A stretch of DNA of 64,000 bases from Rhodoplanes sp963840055 (GTDB taxonomy: Bacteria > Pseudomonadota > Alphaproteobacteria > Rhizobiales > Xanthobacteraceae): contig CAWIXM010000028.1 of assembly GCA_963840055.1 (NCBI GenBank), positions 107,805-171,804 of the forward strand. Direction: 5' to 3'. The notes under the pieces are model-generated. The model was given only the letters and a program-made list of their open reading frames with translations. It made no database searches and was not told where the DNA came from. Below are positions 9,223 to 19,604 of the stretch, in pieces. How positions within the stretch are numbered: the stretch's first letter is position 1; each line of letters opens with the position of its first letter. Position numbers and translations under genes: made by a program.

Positions 9223-9567
9223 ATGACGGATAAGCCAGTCAACCTTGATGAGCACCGTGGAATGGCCGCCCAGAAGGATAAGCCAATCAACCTTGATGAG
9301 CACCGTGGAATGGCCGCGCAGAAGGCGACCGAGCTTCGCCGACTGTTGTCGGAGGTTGCAGCCAATGAACAGGCGCTGCAGCGTTGGCAGGCCGAATTGG
9401 AGGCCCATTTGGTCGCGGCGCCGGCCGCAGACTGGCTCGAAGCAGCCGAAAAGGCGCGTTACCTGCTCGGCCTGTTTGGAGCAACGCCGGCCGCGCAAGA
9501 CCCGCGCAAGCAGACACTGATCGCCGCCGTGCTCGCAGATTTCGATCGTCTTTCTGCGAAGAGCTAA
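9223..9567 (+). CDS. small hypothetical protein with duplicated N-terminus
   Basis: A 114-residue helical protein. Residues 3-18 (DKPVNLDEHRGMAAQK) are repeated immediately at 19-34 with one change, the product of a 48-bp tandem duplication (9229-9276, 9277-9324). The rest is amphipathic helix (LRRLLSEVAANEQALQRWQ). I recall single-copy relatives in rhizobia; no function known. It converges on ctpA, 14 bp away. Confidence 0.65.
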   Translation: MTDKPVNLDEHRGMAAQKDKPINLDEHRGMAAQKATELRRLLSEVAANEQALQRWQAELEAHLVAAPAADWLEAAEKARYLLGLFGATPAAQDPRKQTLIAAVLADFDRLSAKS

Positions 9568-9581
9568 TTTTTGCCGTTAGC

Positions 9582-10925
9582 TCATTGGGGCAGGATGGCC
9601 GCCTTTGCATCGGGCGGGAAGGCCGGGTTTGCCTGAGCACCTCGTATCAGGTCGAGCGCAAGATTTAGGGCCTTGTCGTCCTTGGCTTCGGCTGGAACGT
9701 ACGACTGCGACCCGCCCTGCTCCTCACCGTCTGCTTTGAGGTGGCCGGGCAGCGACGACTCGCCGCGCACATCGGCCGAGCCAGCCTTCACCTCCTCTGG
9801 CACTTCCTGCAGGCTCTCGATGTTGGGCACGATGCCCTTGGCCTGGATCGAGCGACCGCCCGGCGTGTAGTAGCGTGCGGTGGTGAGCCTCAGCGCTCCT
9901 TTTGCCGCGCCCCCGAGCGGGATAATGGTTTGCACCGAGCCCTTGCCGAATGAACGCGTGCCGAGCGCGGTCGCGCGCTTGTGGTCCTGCAGCGCGCCGG
10001 CCACGATCTCGGACGCCGACGCCGACCCGCCATTGATCAGCACGATGAGCGGTTTGCCCTTCGTCAGATCGCCCGGTCGCGCGTTGAAGCGCTGGGTCTC
10101 CTCCGCGTCGCGGCCGCGTATCGAGACGATTTCGCCGCGGTCGAGAAATGCGTCGGAGACGGAAATCGCCTGATCGAGCAGCCCGCCCGGATTGTTGCGC
10201 AGGTCGATGATGTAGCCGCGCAACTTGTCAGCCGGAACTTGCGCAGCGATGTCGCTCATCGCCTTCTTCAAGCCTTCCGTCGTTTGTTCGTTGAATTGAG
10301 TGATGCGGATGTAACCGACATCACCACCCTCTACGCGTGACCGCACCGGGCGCACGCGGATAATGTCGCGCGTGACCGCGACCTCGATCGGCTTGTCGGC
10401 GCCCTTTCGTATCATGCGCAACCTGATCTTGGTGTTAACCTGGCCGCGCATCTTTTCAACCGCCTGATCGAGCGTCAGGCCTTTCACCGTCGCATCGTCG
10501 ATATGGGTGATGACGTCGTTTGCGCGGATGCCGGCCTTCGCCGCCGGCGTATCGTCGATCGGGGCGACGACCTTGACGAGACCATCCTTCATCGTGACTT
10601 CGATGCCGATGCCGCCGAACTCGCCGCGCGTCTGCACCTGCATGGCGCGGAAGCTTTTCGGATCCAAGTAGCTCGAATGCGGGTCGAGCCCGTTGAGCAT
10701 CCCGCTGATTGCCCCTTCAACGAGCTTGGAGTCATCCGGCTTCTCGACATAAAATGCGCGCACGCGCTCAAATATGTCGCCGAATAGATCGAGGTGGCGA
10801 TAGGTGTCGGATGATCCCGCTTTCGCGAACGCACTGGTCAACATCGCGGGCGGTTGGATGGCGATCATAGTGAGCGCGGCGCCGCCCAAGGCCCCCAAAA
10901 ACACCAAAGAAGTTTTGCGCTTCAT
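9582..10925 (-). CDS. ctpA: C-terminal processing peptidase (S41A)
   Basis: A secreted or membrane-anchored protease of about 447 residues. Order: an N-terminal hydrophobic signal/anchor (residues 5-30), a PDZ domain (GGIGIEV and following) and a S41 peptidase domain with the catalytic serine in GGSASASEI and the lysine in FGKGSVQ. It trims C-termini of periplasmic proteins. The start at MKRKTSLVF has GAGGGTG upstream. The acidic C-terminal tail is typical of alphaproteobacterial members. No frameshift seen. Confidence 0.93.
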   Translation of the reverse strand: MKRKTSLVFLGALGGAALTMIAIQPPAMLTSAFAKAGSSDTYRHLDLFGDIFERVRAFYVEKPDDSKLVEGAISGMLNGLDPHSSYLDPKSFRAMQVQTRGEFGGIGIEVTMKDGLVKVVAPIDDTPAAKAGIRANDVITHIDDATVKGLTLDQAVEKMRGQVNTKIRLRMIRKGADKPIEVAVTRDIIRVRPVRSRVEGGDVGYIRITQFNEQTTEGLKKAMSDIAAQVPADKLRGYIIDLRNNPGGLLDQAISVSDAFLDRGEIVSIRGRDAEETQRFNARPGDLTKGKPLIVLINGGSASASEIVAGALQDHKRATALGTRSFGKGSVQTIIPLGGAAKGALRLTTARYYTPGGRSIQAKGIVPNIESLQEVPEEVKAGSADVRGESSLPGHLKADGEEQGGSQSYVPAEAKDDKALNLALDLIRGAQANPAFPPDAKAAILPQ

Positions 10926-11369
10926 CTGCCGCACCCTCTTGTCGTTAATATCGCGCGCATGGCGACGGATCACAGACCGAGCCCGTCTTTCGGGAGCTTG
11001 TTTAGATTAGGAGGCGGCTGAGAAATCAGCGAACGCATCGCTCTCGATTACCAGTGAATTACCCACAAGGCGCCATAAGTAAGGCGCTGCTAACCCCCGG
11101 GACGATGGAAGGCGGCTCTCTGGGCGTGCATCCTTCCCCCAGCCGTGGCGTCTTGAAATGAACACATCTCTGCACCACATATGGCGTGCGCGACCTCAAG
11201 AAGGTCCTTGCGAGCCGCGTGTACGGATTCCGGTCACGGCGTCTGGCTCTATCTCAAGCGCTATATCATTGACAGCCCAGATCACGCGGGATGTCGTCAC
11301 CCGGCCCGCGGCACGGATCTCAGCGCCTCTATGCGTTGAGAGCCGGTCTCGCGCCATTAGGAACCTTCA
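10926..11369. other. intergenic between ctpA and rhlE
   Basis: About 440 bp separating divergent genes. No recognised coding frame. Promoters for both genes should lie here, but I cannot identify clear boxes. Confidence 0.3.
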
Positions 11370-12710
<1,341 letters not shown>

Positions 12711-12799
12711 ACGAGTTGCTGCGTTACCGTCGATCGGCGGTTCGCCGACCGACTGTAGGGAAACTGCTGCGCCGATATCGAGCCGAAAAGGAAAAAACA

Positions 12800-13075
12800 A
12801 TGGCGAAGGAAGAACTCATTCAATTTGAAGGCCTCGTGACCGAAATCCTGCCTGATGCACGCTTCCGCGTTCAGCTCGACGCCGGGCACGAGATCGTGGC
12901 CTACACGGCCGGCAAGATGAAGAAGTTTCGAATCAAGACGCTGGCAGGCGATCGCGTCACCGTCGAGATGTCGCCCTACGATCTTGAAAAGGGCCGTCTG
13001 ATCTTCCGCCACAAGGACGAGCGTGCAGGCACGGCTCGCAGACCGCCGGCTCGCAGCCAATTCCGCCGCCGCTGA
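12800..13075 (+). CDS. infA: translation initiation factor IF-1
   Basis: A 91-residue OB-fold protein starting MAKEELIQFEGLVTEILP with AAGGA upstream. It binds the ribosomal A site and helps IF-2 and IF-3. The core is complete (MKKFRIKTLAGDRVTVEMSPYDL). It is about 19 residues longer than the usual 72 because of a basic tail (DERAGTARRPPARSQFRRR), as in some alphaproteobacterial second copies. It follows rhlE on the same strand. Confidence 0.93.
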   Translation: MAKEELIQFEGLVTEILPDARFRVQLDAGHEIVAYTAGKMKKFRIKTLAGDRVTVEMSPYDLEKGRLIFRHKDERAGTARRPPARSQFRRR

Positions 13076-13207
13076 ATAAGGTGGACAAACGAAGGCTTTC
13101 GAGGTCGGCGCGGGGGGCATGCAAAAGAGGTTCGAACATTGATCGCGAGATGAATGAGCGAATCGAAGCCGCCTGAGCGACGAGAGCGTCGGAGAAAGGA
13201 CCGAGCC

Positions 13208-13438
13208 ATGCGCATCTACGTTTTTAAGTCAGAGACCAGGAAGGAGTTGCACGCCTTTGCGGGGGACGCGGGCGGCGAGAAGCTCCCCAAGCAGCATGGT
13301 CCGTGGACCGTAACCGGCGTCGTCGCTGAGGATCGCGCTCCGCCTCATGGATTCTCTCGCGACGCAATCGAGAAAGCGATCGACGCGGAGGGGTTCCAGC
13401 TCTGGCGCGTGCGTGACAAGGAACCGGCGCGGGTCTAG
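13208..13438 (+). CDS. small conserved hypothetical protein
   Basis: A 76-residue protein starting MRIYVFKSETRKELHAF behind AAAGGA. Central GPWTVTGVV and C-terminal AIDAEGFQLWRV suggest a small alpha/beta domain. Similar short proteins in rhizobia have no assigned function. It lies downstream of infA on the same strand. Confidence 0.6.
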   Translation: MRIYVFKSETRKELHAFAGDAGGEKLPKQHGPWTVTGVVAEDRAPPHGFSRDAIEKAIDAEGFQLWRVRDKEPARV

Positions 13439-13509
13439 AGAAGCCGCCGAACTGATTATCCTCTGTCGCGCTACTGTGTTCTGGTCCGCCAGTCAGAGCG
13501 GTACTTTTC

Positions 13510-13690
13510 GCTGCCTCGGTGTGCGACCGACTTCGCATCATGAGCGCCCTCAAGGAGTTCGGTCTGCCCGCGGCCATCCGCACCGACAAGGCGTTCCCTT
13601 CGCCCGCCCCAATGCTTTGTTCAACCTCTCCAAGCTCTCGGTCTGGTGGCTGCGGCTCGGCATATCCAACCGTGCGGGGCCATCGTCACT
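13510..13690 (+). pseudogene. IS481-type transposase remnant
   Basis: Two frames together read FGLPAAIRTDKA and PFARPNALFNLSKLSVWWL, matching the part of the IS481 catalytic core around the second aspartate (xIRTDNGxPF). Ends are missing and the frame is broken. Confidence 0.6.
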
Positions 13691-13732
13691 GTGCCAATCC
13701 TGTCAGGACTTCATCATTGCTGCGCGCGGATA

Positions 13733-14404
13733 TTACGTTTTGATGTGCGGCTGATCGTGCAGGACCACGTTCAACAGCGAACTATGGACCCGTATGCCGC
13801 CGTTGTAATCGATGAAGCCCAAGTTGCGGAACTTGTTCATGAAAAAGCTGACGCGGGAGCGCGTCGTGCCGATCATGTCGGCAAGCGTCTCCTGGCTGAT
13901 CTTGGCGATCAGCGGCTCCGGTTTTCCTTCCTTGCCGAAATTCGCCAACAACAGAAGCAGCCGCGCGAGCCGCTTCTCGCTCGAATTGAACAGTTGGTCG
14001 ACCAGGTCAGCTTCCACGCGGATGGTTCGATTCAGCAGGTGAGCAATGAAGATCCCAGAAAAGGCCGGATCGGTTTGGATCAGCTGAATGATGGCGGATT
14101 TGTCTAATCTCACGATGGTGGACTCTGTCATCGCCGCGACTGTCGCGAGGCGCGTCGCCTGTCCGGCCAAGCAGGCTTCGCCGAAAAAATCGCCGGTGGC
14201 GAGCAGCGCAACGACAGCCTCTTTCCCTTGCTCCGAAACAACCGTAACCTTCACCTTGCCCTTCTGGATGTAGAAGACCGCGTCCGCCGGGTCACCTTGG
14301 GAAAAGACAATCTGTTCCTTGCCGTACTTCGCCACGGTGCCGCCATCGCCGACTTTGGCGAGAAAAGACTTCGGATCAAATGAGGGTGTCGGTTCGAACG
14401 TCAT
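13733..14404 (-). CDS. Crp/Fnr family transcriptional regulator
   Basis: A 223-residue regulator with a cyclic-nucleotide-binding-like domain (residues 20-140, including GDFFGEACLAGQ) and a winged HTH (ISQETLADMIGTTRSRVSFFMNKFR). It lacks the N-terminal cysteines of Fnr, so it is not an iron-sulfur oxygen sensor; the ligand is unknown. The HTH type (ETLADMIGTTRSRV) is common in rhizobial regulators of this class. An FNR/FixK-like box lies 70 bp upstream of its start, suggesting autoregulation or control by FixK. Confidence 0.88.
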   Translation of the reverse strand: MTFEPTPSFDPKSFLAKVGDGGTVAKYGKEQIVFSQGDPADAVFYIQKGKVKVTVVSEQGKEAVVALLATGDFFGEACLAGQATRLATVAAMTESTIVRLDKSAIIQLIQTDPAFSGIFIAHLLNRTIRVEADLVDQLFNSSEKRLARLLLLLANFGKEGKPEPLIAKISQETLADMIGTTRSRVSFFMNKFRNLGFIDYNGGIRVHSSLLNVVLHDQPHIKT

Positions 14405-14473
14405 GGCGATGTGCCCTGTCTTCGAAGGCCGTAATTATGTATTCGAGATAATATATCAGCCTGGGCCCGGGCA

Positions 14474-14487
14474 TTGCTTTGGATCAA
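14474..14487 (-). promoter_or_regulatory. FNR/FixK-like box upstream of the Crp/Fnr gene
   Basis: On the minus strand TTGAT-CCAA-AGCAA: one perfect and one degenerate half with the correct 4-base spacer, 70 bp upstream of the Crp/Fnr start codon, a position suited to activation. Confidence 0.45.
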
Positions 14488-15064
14488 AACCAGCCTCCAC
14501 GGACCTCGAGTTCGTACAATCCTCGCCATTTTTCAAAGGGTTGGAGCCTTGGCGTGAGCTGCCTTCGGCGGATGCGCCGTTCTCACGCTCACGTCACCGG
14601 CGAGCTGGGGTTGCGGGAGCACACGTGAGCAATTTTATACAGCGTGCCGAAGTACCGGATTGTAGAACAACGCGTGGCCATCAGTAGCGTGATCGCGCGG
14701 CGTGTTTTTTTGGGAGGCGTTATGCGCACAGGGGATAACCGCGGCCGATTTCAGGAAGACAGCATCACGGTCAGAATGAGCGTCCGTGGCCCGCATCACC
14801 GGCGCGTCGTCGGCGGAATTATCCGGAAGTTACGGCGTGCCGGAATATCGTGCGTCGTCGTCGAGAGGGCGGGCGGATCAACAAGCCTGGGTGCCACCGG
14901 GCGTGCTGGGGTCGTCGATTGCGGGGCGGGTGGGCGTGAGGCCCGCGCAGCTGATCCGGAGTTTGAGCTGCGTGATCGCCCTATCGCAACAAACGGGAGG
15001 AGTGCCGGGTTGGGAAGAGGCCAACTGCGCAGTTGACGTTGGATGCTGACAATAGGGGTGCGGG
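14488..15064. other. no confident gene
   Basis: An open frame at 14644-15036 (MPKYRIVEQRVAISSVIARR...) resembles nothing I know with certainty. A phrase in another frame (IAGRVGVRPAQLIR) faintly resembles IS66-type OrfA. Probably decayed mobile DNA. Confidence 0.3.
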
Positions 15065-15290
15065 ACTAGTACCCACTATTTTTGAAGTGTGAGTCGTGAT
15101 TAAGGATGCATGAGCGGCATCCCTGAAGCGACGTCAGCCCTCCGCGAGCTGCGTGATCTCATCCGACGAATGAGCGGCGAAAATTCCTTATGGGGCGCTC
15201 CCCGGATCCATGGTGAATTGCTCCGGACTATCCTGGAGCGGATGAAGTCCAGATTCCTTGGCAGAAGCCGGTAGCAAAACGGCGCCGTGA
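15065..15290 (+). pseudogene. IS end and transposase remnant
   Basis: The block 15065-15120 is almost the same as 43088-43145, an IS630-type left end leading into MSDIPEP. Here the frame then switches to LRDLIRRMSGENSLWGAPRIHGELL, typical of an integrase-core transposase of another family. A fused remnant of two IS elements. Confidence 0.55.
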
Positions 15291-15338
15291 AATCTTTCGA
15301 GAAAACACAGAACTTCAAGAAAACACAGGAACCAAGCC

Positions 15339-16514
15339 GTGTCCGCCAATGATTGCTCCGATGCAGCGCACGCAGTGCTCGACGGCGAATCCGATGACAT
15401 CGTCTATCCTTCGGCAGTTCCCTTCTTGCTGGCGCATCTCGCTTGCTTTGCCGCATTCTGGACAGGGATCAGCTGGAGTGCCGTCGCCATTTGCGTCGCG
15501 CTCTATTGGTTTCGCATTTTCGCGATTGGCGCCGGTTATCATCGCTATTTCGCGCATCGCGCCTATGCGACCAGTCGCGCTTTTCAGTTCATTCTTGCCG
15601 TTCTCTCGCAAAGCACAGCGCAGAAAAGCGTCCTGTGGTGGGCCGCGAAGCACCGACACCATCATTTACACTCCGACACCGAGCATGACGTTCACTCCCC
15701 TCGGCACAGGGGCTTCATCTATAGCCATCTGGGCTGGATCTTTGCTCGCAGACACGATACCGCCGACCTGCGCAAGGTCGCCGACCTTGCGCAGTATCCG
15801 GAATTGATGTGGCTTCACAGATTTGAGGTGGTGCCTGCGGTCGCGCTGGGGCTGCTGTGCTTTCTTGTTGCGGGTTGGCCGGGACTCGTGGTCGGGTTCT
15901 TCTGGAGCACGGTGCTGGTCTTTCATGCAACTTTTTGCATCAATTCCCTTGCGCATGTGCACGGAAGCCAGCGCTATGTGACCGGCGACGATTCGCGGAA
16001 CAACTGGTTCCTAGCGCTCCTGACAATGGGCGAAGGTTGGCACAACAACCATCATGCCTATCAGAGCAGCGTGCGCCAGGGTTTCCGCTGGTGGGAAATC
16101 GATTTCACCTATTACCTGCTGGTCATGCTGTCGCGCCTGGGCTTGATATGGGGTCTCAAGCGCCCGCCCGCTGCAGTGCTCAAGAATGAACACCGGCTGG
16201 GCTCACGAGTCATCGACCGCGCGGCGAAAAATCTGGCGGCTAGTTTCAATGCCGATCTTATCGCCTCCGCCATTCGCTCGGCGATGTTTCCCGCGGCGCT
16301 GACAGCGTTGCACGAGCGGCTGATCGCAACGCAGCTGCGCGCTTCCGAAGCGCTGGCCGGGCTGCATGTGCCGCATATGCCCACGCGCAGCGATATTCTC
16401 GGCCGCGCCCTGACGATGTACGCCAACACGCCTTCGCTCGACAACATCGTTGACCGGGCGCATGCTCTGCTGCTGGAGTCGGTCGGCCTCAAGCTGAAGG
16501 CCGCCTTGACCTGA
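15339..16514 (+). CDS. acyl-CoA delta-9-type desaturase
   Basis: A 391-residue integral-membrane di-iron desaturase. Histidine boxes HRYFAHR, HRHHHLHSD and EGWHNNHH are all intact, with four transmembrane segments between and around them. It most likely introduces a cis double bond into saturated acyl-CoA or acyl-lipid. The start is GTG at 15339 with AGGAA upstream. The C-terminal 110 residues are a helical extension beyond the catalytic core. It is separate from, and only distantly like, the desaturase at 7130. Confidence 0.9.
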   Translation: MSANDCSDAAHAVLDGESDDIVYPSAVPFLLAHLACFAAFWTGISWSAVAICVALYWFRIFAIGAGYHRYFAHRAYATSRAFQFILAVLSQSTAQKSVLWWAAKHRHHHLHSDTEHDVHSPRHRGFIYSHLGWIFARRHDTADLRKVADLAQYPELMWLHRFEVVPAVALGLLCFLVAGWPGLVVGFFWSTVLVFHATFCINSLAHVHGSQRYVTGDDSRNNWFLALLTMGEGWHNNHHAYQSSVRQGFRWWEIDFTYYLLVMLSRLGLIWGLKRPPAAVLKNEHRLGSRVIDRAAKNLAASFNADLIASAIRSAMFPAALTALHERLIATQLRASEALAGLHVPHMPTRSDILGRALTMYANTPSLDNIVDRAHALLLESVGLKLKAALT

Positions 16515-16783
16515 ATCCCGAAGCGCGTTGTGAGGTCATCCCTGCCGCGAAACCGCGCCATGCGGGTTATCGCTTGTCAATCATAAGACATGGCCTGCGG
16601 CGCGCCTTTTGCCGCCTAAGCGCAGTCGCGAATGCCCAAAGCTGGGTCGCGCGCCCAGATCTAATTTGGATCGCGATGCAGCCGCCGATCGTGCGCAGGC
16701 ACGCTCGCTCTATTGGTGAGTTTTTGGTGAGTTCACCGCTGGCGAAACTTGGAACCTATTTGCTAAGTCTTTGATGAGCGGTC

Positions 16784-17487
16784 TGAGAGATAGGTGACAC
16801 TTCGTACCGGACACATGGGTAACACTTTTCGCCATTTGGCGGGAGGTGTTGATGCCGTGGACAGCGAGTTCGGTGATGGAGGAACGCCTGCGCTTTGTCG
16901 CCCGCCTGCTGGACGGCGAGAGCATGACGGACGTGTGCCGGGAGTTCGGCATATCGCGCAAGACTGGCTACAAGATTTTCGACCGCTACAAGGAGCACGG
17001 GCTTGCCGCCCTGACCGATCGCTCGCGGCGGCCGGTGCGATACGCCAACCAGCTGCCCTTGCAGGTCGAGACCCTGATCGTTCGCCTCAAGGGCGAGAAT
17101 CAGCAGCAGGCCAAGTTCGACGACTTCATCGGCTGCTACAACACCGAGCGACCGCATGAGGCGCTCGCCATGAAGTGTCCAGCCGAGCTCTATGCCGTCT
17201 CACCGCGCCGCTACAACGGTCTGCCCGAGTTCGACTATCCGTTCCACGACCGCGACATCCTCGTCACCGCCTGCGGGCGCATCTGCCTGCACCGCAACAT
17301 CTCCACCGTATTCGCCGGCCAACGGCTCGGCATCAAGGAAGTCGATGACGGCGTCTGGCTCGTCAGTTTCACCCACTACGATCTCGGATACTTCGATTTA
17401 GAGCAGAGGACCCTGCAACCCCTCGACAACCCGTTCGGCCCGAGGTTGTCACCCATGTCTTAGGTACAATCTGTCACCCATCTCTCC
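16784..17487. mobile_element. internally deleted IS481-type element
   Basis: Inverted ends TGAGAGATAGGTGACA on the left and its near complement (ctgtcacccatctctcc, 17471-17487) on the right enclose a single frame. The transposase inside lacks its catalytic core, so the element can only move in trans. Confidence 0.65.
16852..17463 (+). pseudogene. IS481-type transposase with the catalytic core deleted
   Basis: The frame starts MPWTASSVMEERLRFV and carries the helix-turn-helix (DVCREFGISRKTGYKIFDRY). It jumps in frame from LIVRLK to GENQQQAKFDDFIGCYNTERPHEAL, the C-terminal end of the integrase domain. The two catalytic aspartates are lost, with roughly half of a normal protein of about 380 residues missing. 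The open frame survives, so a DNA-binding protein without transposase activity could still be made. Confidence 0.7.
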
Positions 17488-17507
17488 GGGCTGGACATGT
17501 ACCGAAG

Positions 17508-17552
17508 TGGCGCGCCCGAGGGGATTCGAACCTCTGACCTTTGCCTTCGGAG
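17508..17552 (-). other. attachment site: 3' half of tRNA-Arg(CCG)
   Basis: Read on the minus strand, the block runs from the anticodon loop CTCCGAA through the T arm (GGTTCGAAT) and acceptor strand to an encoded CCA. The 5' half of the tRNA is absent. One base pair of the T stem is lost. It sits 186 bp before the integrase start, the classic layout of an island end made by integration into a tRNA 3' end. Confidence 0.75.
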
Positions 17553-17737
17553 CGCATTTCCTAGACTTCGCTATTCTGCGAAATCCTTCGCCATAACACG
17601 CCATCCCATTGAACAGGCACATTTTATCCGTATTTCGCGCCGAAGCCAATGCGCGGATATACGCCGCGATTTCCATCCCGCTGCTTCCGCCACGCTTCCG
17701 CGGAAGCGCGCTCCGAACAGCCGCAGGGATCGAAAAA

Positions 17738-19111
17738 ATGCCCAAACTGACCAAGCGTACCGTCGATGCTGTCGGGCCCGAAAACGCCGATTACTTTCTC
17801 TGGGATGACGAGTTGCCAGGGTTCGGGCTTCGGATTTTCGCATCCGGCAAGCGCAGTTACTTGATTCAGTACCGAGCCAAGGGCCGAACCCGGCGGCTGA
17901 CAATTGGCTTGCACGGCGTCTGGGCGCCAGAAGAAGCTCGCCGGGAGGCACGTTCGCTTCTCGGTCGCGTTGCCAAGGGTGACAACCCTGCCGAAGACCG
18001 AAGACTCGACCGCAACGCGATTACCGTGAAGGAGTTGTGCGAGCGATATCTGACAGATGCTGACAACGGCCTCATTCTGGGGAAAGGGCGTCAGCCAAAA
18101 AAGCCGTCCACTCTTGTGACAGACCGTGGTCGCATTAAACGCCACATCATCCCCCTTATGGGAACCCGCCTCGTCAAGGACGTGACCACCGCGGACGTAA
18201 ACCGATTTCTAAAGGATGTGTCCGTTGGAAAGACGAAAGCCGACGAGAAAACTAAACGTCGCGGCCGCGCGATCGTGCGTGGAGGACAAGGAACTGCCTC
18301 CAGGACGACTGGCCTGCTTGGCGGAATATTCTCGTACGCTGTCGCTGAAGGGATCATTACGAATAATCCGGTCCACGGCGTTCGACGCCCCGCGAGTAAT
18401 ATTCGTGACCGCCGACTTTGCGATAAGGAATATCGAGCGCTTGGCGAAATTTTGGAGCGAGCTGTTCAGAGCGGAGCTTCCAGCAATGCTGTCTCGATGA
18501 TCCTCTTGCTCGCCCTTACAGGGTGTCGCCGAGGAGAGATCATCAACCTTCGCTGGGCTGAGGTCGACGAAGCGAAAGGCTGCTTCCGTCTCCGAGATAC
18601 TAAAGAAGGCGCCTCAATCCGCCCGGTCGGAAAAGCCGCCTTCGCCGTTCTTTCCAAGGTGCGCGTAGATCGGTCCGTTGACTATGTTTTTCCGAGCATC
18701 ATCGAAGGAAAGCAGTTCGTTGGTTTTCCGAAGGAATGGATCTGCATTTTTAAGAATTCGGCCTTATCAGACATCACGCCACACGTCTTACGACATAGTT
18801 TTGCCAGTACTGCCAATGATCTCGGTTTTTCGGAACCGACCATCGCAGCAATGCTCGGGCACTCCCGTGGAACTGTAACGAGCCGATACGTGCATCACGT
18901 CGATGCAATTCTCGTGCACGCCGCAGACGTCGTGGCCTCACATATTTCGCGCGCGATCAGTTTCCAGAGGTCGATAGATCCTGAGAACGCTGCGCAAACG
19001 TCCCGTCATGGCAATCAATTCAGCGTTGGCAAGAATGGATCGGCAAACGAACGTCCTTTGACGAAAGCCGCTATTGCCGCGGCTGAACCCTACGCCGTCG
19101 CACCTGAATAA
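17738..19111 (+). CDS. tyrosine-type site-specific integrase (DUF4102/P4-like)
   Basis: A 457-residue recombinase that inserts and excises the island. N-terminal arm-binding DUF4102 domain (MPKLTKRTVDAVGPENADYF...GFGLRIFASGKRSY), then a SAM-like core-binding domain, then the catalytic domain with arginine in TGCRRGEI, HVLRHSF and LGHSRGTVTSRYVH, so the R-H-R-H-Y set is complete. The start is ATG at 17738; the open frame continues 43 codons upstream through the tRNA fragment without biological meaning. It is one of the few intact genes in the island. Confidence 0.9.
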   Translation: MPKLTKRTVDAVGPENADYFLWDDELPGFGLRIFASGKRSYLIQYRAKGRTRRLTIGLHGVWAPEEARREARSLLGRVAKGDNPAEDRRLDRNAITVKELCERYLTDADNGLILGKGRQPKKPSTLVTDRGRIKRHIIPLMGTRLVKDVTTADVNRFLKDVSVGKTKADEKTKRRGRAIVRGGQGTASRTTGLLGGIFSYAVAEGIITNNPVHGVRRPASNIRDRRLCDKEYRALGEILERAVQSGASSNAVSMILLLALTGCRRGEIINLRWAEVDEAKGCFRLRDTKEGASIRPVGKAAFAVLSKVRVDRSVDYVFPSIIEGKQFVGFPKEWICIFKNSALSDITPHVLRHSFASTANDLGFSEPTIAAMLGHSRGTVTSRYVHHVDAILVHAADVVASHISRAISFQRSIDPENAAQTSRHGNQFSVGKNGSANERPLTKAAIAAAEPYAVAPE

Positions 19112-19112
19112 G

Positions 19113-19170
19113 GCCATAATGGGCGCCAAGCTTCAGAGCGATCTCCTTGTTGCCATAAGGAATTAGCAGT
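19113..19170 (-). pseudogene. orphan DUF5710 fragment
   Basis: The minus strand encodes LIPYGNKEIALKLGAHYGL, the start of a DUF5710 domain. It aligns over about 58 bp with the DUF5710 coding sequence after topB (23188-23246) at roughly 80 percent identity by eye. The rest of the domain is missing. Confidence 0.55.
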
Positions 19171-19326
19171 GGGTATCCCCCAGTTGCGCGACTCGTTGGC
19201 GTCGGCCAACGTCGAGCGTACAATCACAGCGCCAATGCCCGTGCGATAGTGCTTGCCGGCTTGAGCTGCAAGACACACCTCGATATCGCGCAAGCTCTCG
19301 CGGTAAGTCAGCTGCGCAAACGCCAT
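19171..19326 (-). pseudogene. IS4-type (DUF4372) transposase N-terminal remnant
   Basis: MAFAQLTYRESLRDIEVCLAA and STLADANESRNW are hallmark phrases of IS4-family transposases with an N-terminal DUF4372 domain. Only about 50 residues remain, joined directly to the orphan DUF5710 fragment. Confidence 0.6.
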
Positions 19327-19604
19327 GAGGCGAAGCTCCTCGGCGCAACTGAGACAGCGCGTCCGATGATCGCATCGTTTCCCGCAAGACTTTGTTCGTG
19401 GGGCTAATTAGCCTCCTCAGACCTGTCGGCGGACACTCGACAATCGGGTATCTTGAGCCCGATCGTGTTCGAGAAACAGATGCGATCCGGGTCCGTAGCT
19501 GTCAACCGAATCGCCAGCAGTCGACCTATCTAGGCGAGCCCGTACATGAGGACGCTTTCAATCGAAAGGCGTGAATATGACCGTCATCTATTGGGGCAAT
19601 CGCT
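19327..19604. other. no recognised gene
   Basis: About 280 bp of open but unrecognised sequence between the IS4 remnant and the nuclease-helicase gene. A promoter for the latter is expected here but not evident. Confidence 0.25.
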
